In this document: one piece after another, positions 5,511 to 10,524 of the stretch | How the letters are laid out: the number at the start of each line of letters is the position of its first letter | Numbering within the stretch: the first letter of the stretch is position 1 | Program-made: the position numbers and the translations under genes | The notes under the pieces: model-generated | What the model saw: only the letters and a program-made list of their open reading frames with translations | The model's database searches: none | What the model was told of the DNA's origin: nothing | From: Psychrobacter sp. | GTDB lineage: Bacteria; Pseudomonadota; Gammaproteobacteria; Pseudomonadales; Moraxellaceae | Length of the DNA: 10,524 nt | NCBI GenBank assembly: GCA_029256865.1 | Contig: JARIEH010000230.1 | Span: forward strand, 1 to 10,524 | Reading direction: 5' to 3'

Positions 5511-8054
5511 ATGTTAAGTCGTCATCTTGAAGTCTCTTTGCGTTTAGCAATGACGCTTGCGCGCCAAAAATCACATGAGTACCTCACTGTTGAGCACCTA
5601 TTGCTAGCGCTCTTAGAAAACACGCACGCCGCCAATACTTTGACGGCCTGTAATGCAAATGTCTCAACTCTACGTACAGAGCTTGAAGCTTACATTAGTA
5701 AGCATACGCCAACGATAGACGTAGATATGGAGCAGTCGCCACAGCCTACTCAAAGCTTCGATCGTATCCTGCAACGGGCTATTTTCCATGTGCAGTCCAT
5801 AGGCGGTGGGCGTCTGGTTGAAGGTTCGGATATTTTAGTATCTATGTTCTCAGAGCATGATACTTATGCCGTATATTTGCTCAAAAAGCAAGGCATTAGC
5901 CGTCTGGAGCTGACACAGTATTTGTCACACGGCCAAGATAAAGATGAGCCATCTGAACCACGTGCCTCTATGACGGGTGAGCGCCGTAGTGTCTCAGAAA
6001 AAACCAGTAAAGACCCCTTGGTAGAGTTTGCCAGTAACTTGAACCAGCGTGCTGCCGAAGGCAAAACAGATCCATTGATCGGTCGCGGCCCTGAAATTGA
6101 GCGTACGGCACAAGTACTCTGTCGTCGTCGCAAAAACAACCCTTTATTGGTGGGTGAACCAGGAGTGGGTAAAACCTCTATCGCTGAAGGGTTAGCGTGG
6201 CTGATTATTAATAATAAAGCCCCGAAACCGCTCAATGGCTGTGTGATTTACAGCTTGGATATTGGATCGCTGATTGCAGGTACTAAGTATCGTGGCGACT
6301 TTGAAAAGCGTATGAAGTCACTGCTTGATGCGTTAAAGAAAAAACCTAATGCGATTTTATTTATTGATGAAATTCATATGATTATTGGCGCAGGCTCATC
6401 AATGAGTAGCAATATGGATGTCTCAAACCTAATTAAGCCTGCACTTGCCAATGGTGAGTTACGTTGCATAGGTTCAACGACCTTTACTGAATATCGCCAA
6501 GTATTTGAAAAAGACCATGCACTGTCCCGTCGTTTCCAAAAGATCGATGTGAAAGAGCCAAGTGTCGCAGACAGCATCGAGATTTTACGTGGTCTCAAGC
6601 CTCGTTATGAAGAGTTTCATAATGTCGAATACACTGACGAGGCCTTAGTTTCTGCGGTACAGTTATCATCTAAGCATATTCATGAGCGCTTTTTACCAGA
6701 TAAGGCGATTGATGTGATTGATGAAGCGGGTGCATATAAGCGTTTAGGAGTCATTCCTGATGCCAATGACATTGATGCAGAAGATACCTTCATTGCTGAT
6801 TTAGAGCAAAGTATGGATGAGCAAGACTATATTGATGCGGATACTGGTATTGATAGTGAGATGCAGGATCAAGCGGCCGCTGCCAAAGCAACTGATCAGT
6901 CAAAGGACGTTGATGACTTGCAAACAGCCAACAGCAAAAAGCCAGTGATAAAAATTGATGTGGCCGATATTGAGGCTATCGTGGCTAAGCTTGCACGTAT
7001 TCCGCCCAAGTCAGTCTCAACAGATGATAAGAGTATTCTTGAACACCTGGATCGTGACCTTAAGCACTTGGTATTCGGTCAGGATGAAGCGATTGCAACG
7101 CTGGCAGATGCGATCAAGCTATCGCGCGCAGGCCTAAAAGCGCCAGAGAAGCCTATTGGTTCGTTTATGTTTGCCGGACCGACGGGTGTTGGTAAAACTG
7201 AAGTATCTCGTCAGCTTGCAAACTTATTAGGCGTGGAGCTGGTACGCTTTGATATGTCAGAATACATGGAAGCACATACTGCTTCACGTCTCATTGGTGC
7301 ACCGCCAGGTTACGTTGGTTATGATCAAGGTGGTCTGCTGACTGAAAAAATCAATCAGCATCCACACTGTGTAGTGTTGTTTGATGAAATTGAAAAAGCG
7401 CATCCTGATGTTTTCAACTTACTATTGCAAGTAATGGATCATGGCACACTGACTGATAACAATGGCCGTGTGGCTAGCTTTAAGCAAGTTATCGTTATTA
7501 TGACCACTAACGTGGGTGCGGATAGCATCAGTCGCTCGTCTATGGGCTTTACCCAACAAGATCATAGTCGTGACAATACGGAAGCACTCAAAAGGGTATT
7601 TACCCCTGAGTTCCGTAACCGCTTAGATGCGATTATTCAATTCAACCCACTAGATACGACAGTGGTGGTATCAGTCGTTGATAAGTTCTTAGTAGAGTTG
7701 CAAGCTCAGCTTGATGACAAACAAGTTACTTTAGAGATTGATGATGAGGTACGTAGTTATCTCGCTGAGAAAGGTTATGATCGTCTAATGGGTGCGCGTC
7801 CAATGCAGCGCCTGATTCAGGATGAGATCAAAAAACCATTGGCAAATATGATCTTGTTTGGTGATCTGGTCAATGGGGGTGTAGTACACATCACTTTAGA
7901 GCCAGAGCAAGGTGACGGTGCTTCTGACCACGTTTCACTTGATAAGTCCACATCTACGCAGACCAGTGATAAAGGCTCAGCAGACAGTCGAATCATACTG
8001 ACAGTCGTTGAAACCCATGAGCCACGCCCAGACTCTGAATCACTGGCGAGCTAA
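5511..8054 (+). CDS. clpA: ATP-dependent Clp protease ATP-binding subunit ClpA
   Basis: ClpA is the hexameric AAA+ unfoldase that threads substrates into ClpP. Order of parts: Clp N domain with two repeats (about 1-140, the ClpS docking surface), a linker, first ATPase module with Walker A GEPGVGKT (215-222), Walker B FIDE (284-287) and pore loop KYRG (259-262); then the second module with Walker A GPTGVGKT (556-563), Walker B LFDE (623-626), pore loop GYVG (600-603), Arg-finger region [10 protein letters not shown] (697-706) and sensor-2 GARP (761-764). There is no ClpB-type middle domain, which supports ClpA over ClpB. The ClpP-binding tripeptide position (IGL in E. coli) reads MGF (678-680). 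At 847 residues it is about 90 longer than E. coli ClpA (758), owing mainly to an acidic insertion near 414-475 and a polar C-terminal tail after about 798. An AGGA site lies seven bases before the ATG, and a strong terminator follows. Confidence 0.97.
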   Translation: MLSRHLEVSLRLAMTLARQKSHEYLTVEHLLLALLENTHAANTLTACNANVSTLRTELEAYISKHTPTIDVDMEQSPQPTQSFDRILQRAIFHVQSIGGGRLVEGSDILVSMFSEHDTYAVYLLKKQGISRLELTQYLSHGQDKDEPSEPRASMTGERRSVSEKTSKDPLVEFASNLNQRAAEGKTDPLIGRGPEIERTAQVLCRRRKNNPLLVGEPGVGKTSIAEGLAWLIINNKAPKPLNGCVIYSLDIGSLIAGTKYRGDFEKRMKSLLDALKKKPNAILFIDEIHMIIGAGSSMSSNMDVSNLIKPALANGELRCIGSTTFTEYRQVFEKDHALSRRFQKIDVKEPSVADSIEILRGLKPRYEEFHNVEYTDEALVSAVQLSSKHIHERFLPDKAIDVIDEAGAYKRLGVIPDANDIDAEDTFIADLEQSMDEQDYIDADTGIDSEMQDQAAAAKATDQSKDVDDLQTANSKKPVIKIDVADIEAIVAKLARIPPKSVSTDDKSILEHLDRDLKHLVFGQDEAIATLADAIKLSRAGLKAPEKPIGSFMFAGPTGVGKTEVSRQLANLLGVELVRFDMSEYMEAHTASRLIGAPPGYVGYDQGGLLTEKINQHPHCVVLFDEIEKAHPDVFNLLLQVMDHGTLTDNNGRVASFKQVIVIMTTNVGADSISRSSMGFTQQDHSRDNTEALKRVFTPEFRNRLDAIIQFNPLDTTVVVSVVDKFLVELQAQLDDKQVTLEIDDEVRSYLAEKGYDRLMGARPMQRLIQDEIKKPLANMILFGDLVNGGVVHITLEPEQGDGASDHVSLDKSTSTQTSDKGSADSRIILTVVETHEPRPDSESLAS

Positions 8055-8076
8055 TTACTGTGTTTCATTTAGATGG

Positions 8077-8111
8077 AAACGGTTATCACTTATTGTGGTA
8101 GCCGTTTTTTT
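8077..8111 (+). terminator. Rho-independent terminator after clpA
   Basis: AAACGGTTATCAC (8077-8089) pairs with GTGGTAGCCGTTT (8095-8107) in a 13-bp stem with two G-U pairs and a TTATT loop. The end of the stem runs into seven T residues (8105-8111). It starts 22 bases after the clpA stop codon. Confidence 0.9.
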
Positions 8112-8195
8112 ATGGCAGTCATTTAACGGTTGTTAAAAATAAAAACTATTACGTTATAAGGTTTAAATTTTTTGTTACCATGAGCACAATCATAA

Positions 8196-8207
8196 ATTTT
8201 ATAAAAT
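8196..8207. repeat. 12-bp AT palindrome in the ung upstream region
   Basis: ATTTTATAAAAT is a perfect palindrome lying about 47 bases before the ung start. The ung promoter must lie between the clpA terminator and 8255. TTGTTA boxes occur at 8130-8135 and 8172-8177, with TATAAG at 8155-8160 and TATAAA at 8200-8205, but the spacings (19 and 22 bases) are not ideal, so I do not assign one. Confidence 0.35.
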
Positions 8208-8254
8208 CAAAGCGTACTTATTATTTTTACAAAAACTAAAATAGGCAAATATCT

Positions 8255-9004
8255 ATGGAATTATTCGACGAGCAAACGGAGCAAAAAACAACGAAGACAG
8301 CAGCACAAAGGCAAGCTATATTAGACAATGTACGTTTGCCAGAGGACTGGAAAGCTGCGTTAGCAGATGAGCTGACTTCTGATAATATGGATGGTTTGCG
8401 CGCGTTCTTAAAAGAAGTGTATCAATCAAATGAGAGTATTTACCCACCTGCTCATCTAATGTTTAATGCGTTAAATCTAACGCCTCTCTCCCAGGTTAAG
8501 GTCGTTATCTTAGGCCAAGATCCGTATCATGGACCAGGGCAAGCAATGGGTTTATCGTTTTCAGTGCCCAAAGCCATTCCAAAGCCTCCCTCACTCAATA
8601 ACTTACTCAAAGAGATGGCGAGTGACATTGGCATCGAGCCTTCAAAACACGGTGACCTGACTTACTGGGCCCAGCAAGGCGTATTACTTTTAAATAGCTC
8701 ATTGACTGTCAAAGAAGGTGAGCCAAACAGTCATCAAAATAAAGGCTGGGAGCAGTTTACTGACGCAGTGATTGATGTGGTGAATGAGCAAACAGAGCAT
8801 ACGGTATTTATTTTGTGGGGCAGTAAAGCACAGAAAAAAGGTAAGTATATCAATGCCAATAAACATTTAATTTTAACGGCAGTGCATCCATCGCCACTTG
8901 CCGCCAATCGCGGTGGATTCTTTGGCACCAAGCCGTTTTCTAAAACCAACGATTATCTGCTGCAGTATGGTCAAACGCCTATTGACTGGCAGTTGCCACA
9001 GTAA
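8255..9004 (+). CDS. ung: Uracil-DNA glycosylase, family 1
   Basis: Ung cuts uracil out of DNA, arising from cytosine deamination or dUTP misincorporation, and starts base excision repair. The 249-residue product carries the family 1 active-site motif GQDPYHGPGQAMGLSFSV (87-104), with catalytic Asp89, the thymine-excluding Tyr91 and the uracil-stacking Phe102. LLLNSSLTV (144-152) provides the uracil-recognising Asn147, and the HPSPLAANRGGFFG loop (211-224) carries catalytic His211 and the minor-groove loop. Length is close to the E. coli enzyme (229) with a slightly longer, Lys/Thr/Gln-rich N-terminus. An AGG at 8243-8245 sits nine bases before the ATG. The stop codon is followed immediately by the tadA start, so the two are probably one transcript. 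Confidence 0.97.
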   Translation: MELFDEQTEQKTTKTAAQRQAILDNVRLPEDWKAALADELTSDNMDGLRAFLKEVYQSNESIYPPAHLMFNALNLTPLSQVKVVILGQDPYHGPGQAMGLSFSVPKAIPKPPSLNNLLKEMASDIGIEPSKHGDLTYWAQQGVLLLNSSLTVKEGEPNSHQNKGWEQFTDAVIDVVNEQTEHTVFILWGSKAQKKGKYINANKHLILTAVHPSPLAANRGGFFGTKPFSKTNDYLLQYGQTPIDWQLPQ

Positions 9005-9601
9005 ATGACGATGATCATGAAAGAGCCTGATTTTCAGCCTTATAAGCTTGGTATTTTTGATTTAAATAATGAAAATTTAAGTGCGCATGAGTTTTGGACA
9101 GTTGAAGATGCCAAATGGATGCAATGGGCTTTGGCATTAGCACAGCGGGGCGCTGAGCATGGAGAAGTACCTGTCGGTGCGGTATTGGTATGTGATCAAA
9201 AAATAATTGGGCAAGGGTTTAATGAGCCGATAGGTCGTCATGATGCGACGGCACATGCAGAAATCATTGCCCTCAGAGATGCTTGTCTGCAATTAAAGAA
9301 TTATCGTCTACCTCTAGGTACGACATTATATGTCTCTTTGGAGCCTTGCACCATGTGTGTGGGTGCATTGATTCATGCGCGTGTGGACAGGTTGATCTAT
9401 GCCGCGAGTGAGCCGAGAGCTGGCATGGTTGGCAGTCAAATGAACTTGGCTGCACAGCCATTTTATAACCATAGTATTCAAGTACATAAAGGCTTGTGTA
9501 GCGAGCATAGCAGTCACATACTCAAAAGTTTTTTTCATCAACGTCGGCAAGCGGCTAAGAAAAATAAAGGCAACGATAAAAATACTATAATCAATCCATA
9601 A
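9005..9601 (+). CDS. tadA: tRNA-specific adenosine deaminase (A34 to inosine)
   Basis: TadA deaminates the wobble adenosine of tRNA-Arg(ACG) to inosine. The 198-residue product has the zinc-dependent cytidine/deoxycytidylate deaminase motifs: HAE (His84, Glu86 as proton shuttle) and PCxxC (Cys115, Cys118). GEVPVGAVLV (53-62), GRHDATAHAE (77-86) and the basic C-terminal FFHQRRQ segment are typical of TadA rather than of free-nucleoside deaminases. About 32 residues precede the point where E. coli TadA (167 residues) aligns. The first ATG (9005) directly follows the ung stop, and ATGs at 9011 and 9017 are also in frame. There is no Shine-Dalgarno, so translation probably depends on ribosomes finishing ung. 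The true start among the three is undecided, but the extension remains in each case because no later Met precedes the core. Confidence 0.95.
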   Translation: MTMIMKEPDFQPYKLGIFDLNNENLSAHEFWTVEDAKWMQWALALAQRGAEHGEVPVGAVLVCDQKIIGQGFNEPIGRHDATAHAEIIALRDACLQLKNYRLPLGTTLYVSLEPCTMCVGALIHARVDRLIYAASEPRAGMVGSQMNLAAQPFYNHSIQVHKGLCSEHSSHILKSFFHQRRQAAKKNKGNDKNTIINP

Positions 9602-9639
9602 CATATCAGCTTTGATGCTAGTGATGGGTATGTTTTTTT
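9600..9639 (+). terminator. Candidate terminator after tadA
   Basis: AACATATC (9600-9607), overlapping the tadA stop codon, pairs with GGTATGTT (9627-9634) to give 8 bp with one G-U pair. The 19-base loop can form a small AGC/GCT helix (9608-9610 with 9617-9619). Seven T residues follow (9633-9639). The loop is large and the stem weak, so efficiency is uncertain. Confidence 0.45.
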
Positions 9640-9647
9640 GCTATAAT
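9639..9647 (+). promoter_or_regulatory. Extended -10 promoter for cmk
   Basis: TGCTATAAT is a perfect extended -10 element (TGnTATAAT). No good -35 box lies at the usual distance, which extended -10 promoters can tolerate. Transcription would start near 9654, leaving a leader of about 137 bases before cmk. The leader holds a 13-base palindrome (AGTAAT-T-ATTACT, 9748-9760) flanked by CTTAA (9744-9748) and TTAAG (9764-9768). Confidence 0.6.
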
Positions 9648-9790
9648 GTCGCCCTGTTTGGTAACTGACTGATTCGCTATTTTATAAGTAGTTGATGGAT
9701 AAGTAAATATTGCCATACAAGCGCCCGTTTTAAACAACTGTTTCTTAAGTAATTATTACTATTTTAAGCAACTATAATTAAGTGAACGCT

Positions 9791-10524
9791 ATGACTGTTT
9801 GCACACCTGATAACTCTCGATTTAATAGTGAGAATAACAGCCAAGCGCCATCACTGCGTTACCCTGTTATCTGTATTGATGGCCCAAGTGGTGCAGGTAA
9901 AGGTACGGTAGCATGGCGTTTGGCACAGACATTAGGCTATCAATTACTGGACTCAGGTGCGTTATACCGTATTGTAGGCCTAAAAGCCTATGAGTCTGGA
10001 TTGATTACCGCTGATACCAGTCAGCCGATTGATGAAACGGCCTTATTAGAGTTAACCCAAAGCTTGGATATTTCATTTGTACCTAATAACGAATCAGGGC
10101 GTGTAGACATCGTGGTTAATGGGGATGCTGTAGGCGAGCAAGTCCGCAACGAAACGGTTGGAGGCTATGCATCACAAATAGCCGTATTTCCGCAGGTTCG
10201 GCAAGCATTGTTAAAGCTACAGCAAGATATGGCTGCCCGTTCAGGATTAGTGGCTGATGGTCGCGATATGGGTACCGTGGTCTTCCCAGATGCGGATGTC
10301 AAAGTTTTTTTGACTGCCAGTGCGGAAGCGCGTGCCGAGCGCCGTGTGACTCAGTTAATCAATGCAGGGCAAACAGCGAATTTTGACGCTATTTTAGCGA
10401 CGATTAAAGAGCGTGATGATCGTGATGAAAACCGTACCACAGCGCCCTCTAAGCCAGCAGAAGATGCGTTAATGATTGATAGCTCAATGTTAAGTGCTGA
10501 CACGGTCTATGAGCAGCTTAAAAT
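9791..10524 (+). CDS. cmk: Cytidylate kinase, 3' end outside window
   Basis: Cmk transfers phosphate from ATP to CMP or dCMP in pyrimidine salvage and dCTP supply. The frame is open to the right edge (244 complete codons, no stop). Visible features are the P-loop GPSGAGKGT (residues 31-39), the LDSGALYR nucleoside-binding segment, ADGRDMGTVVFPDA in the core and the RDDRDENR lid motif with its conserved arginines. E. coli Cmk is 227 residues; the extra length here comes partly from an N-terminal arm of about 23 residues, and the protein is probably nearly complete. A GTG at 9782, right after an in-frame TAA, is an alternative start, but the ATG at 9791 is preferred. No strong ribosome binding site is seen, only AAGTGA (9780-9785) five bases before the ATG. 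In related bacteria rpsA follows cmk; that lies beyond the window. Confidence 0.95.
   Translation, partial: MTVCTPDNSRFNSENNSQAPSLRYPVICIDGPSGAGKGTVAWRLAQTLGYQLLDSGALYRIVGLKAYESGLITADTSQPIDETALLELTQSLDISFVPNNESGRVDIVVNGDAVGEQVRNETVGGYASQIAVFPQVRQALLKLQQDMAARSGLVADGRDMGTVVFPDADVKVFLTASAEARAERRVTQLINAGQTANFDAILATIKERDDRDENRTTAPSKPAEDALMIDSSMLSADTVYEQLK

Noticed and set aside
9773..9778. Second TATAAT just before cmk
   Set aside because: It lies 12 bases before the ATG, so a start from it would give a nearly leaderless message; the extended -10 at 9639 is better.
1..10524. A novel defence system, mobile element, CRISPR array or other accessory island
   Set aside because: All genes are same-strand core genes with intact motifs; there are no transposases, integrases, spaced repeats, toxin-antitoxin pairs or abrupt changes in composition that I can see.

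Overview
The window looks like a chromosomal housekeeping segment from a gammaproteobacterium of the Moraxellaceae, most likely Psychrobacter or a close relative. This rests on moderate-to-low G+C, AT-rich intergenic DNA, proteins that align by eye with E. coli or pseudomonad orthologues while carrying their own insertions, and the neighbourhood itself. The genus is an inference from recall, not from a search. Every gene found is on the + strand.

Layout: the 3' two thirds of proB (glutamate 5-kinase, proline synthesis) at 1-762; hemE (uroporphyrinogen decarboxylase, heme) at 1018-2154; argC (arginine synthesis) at 2241-3308; an unnamed single-pass membrane protein with a coiled coil at 3497-4396; clpS (N-end-rule adaptor) at 4486-4905; a 605-base gap without a convincing gene; clpA (AAA+ unfoldase) at 5511-8054 with a strong terminator behind it; ung (uracil-DNA glycosylase) at 8255-9004; tadA (tRNA adenosine deaminase) starting directly after the ung stop codon; and cmk (cytidylate kinase), cut off by the right edge. 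There are no tRNA or rRNA genes, insertion sequences, CRISPR arrays, phage genes or attachment sites that I can see.

Functionally, ClpS and ClpA form one machine: ClpS hands substrates with destabilising N-termini to ClpA, which unfolds them for ClpP. Here the two genes are split by an unusually long spacer. It contains a possible clpS terminator, two short inverted repeats and a sigma-32-like promoter 50 bases ahead of clpA, so clpA may be a separate, heat-responsive transcription unit. ung and tadA look translationally coupled. proB, hemE, argC and cmk serve unrelated core pathways.

I did not find a new biological system. The points most worth a second look are the clpS-clpA spacer, an acidic insertion of roughly 55 residues between the two ATPase modules of ClpA, a D-to-N change in the substrate pocket of ClpS, the uncharacterised membrane protein with a CxxCH motif before its membrane helix, and a terminator whose T-tract runs into the cmk promoter.
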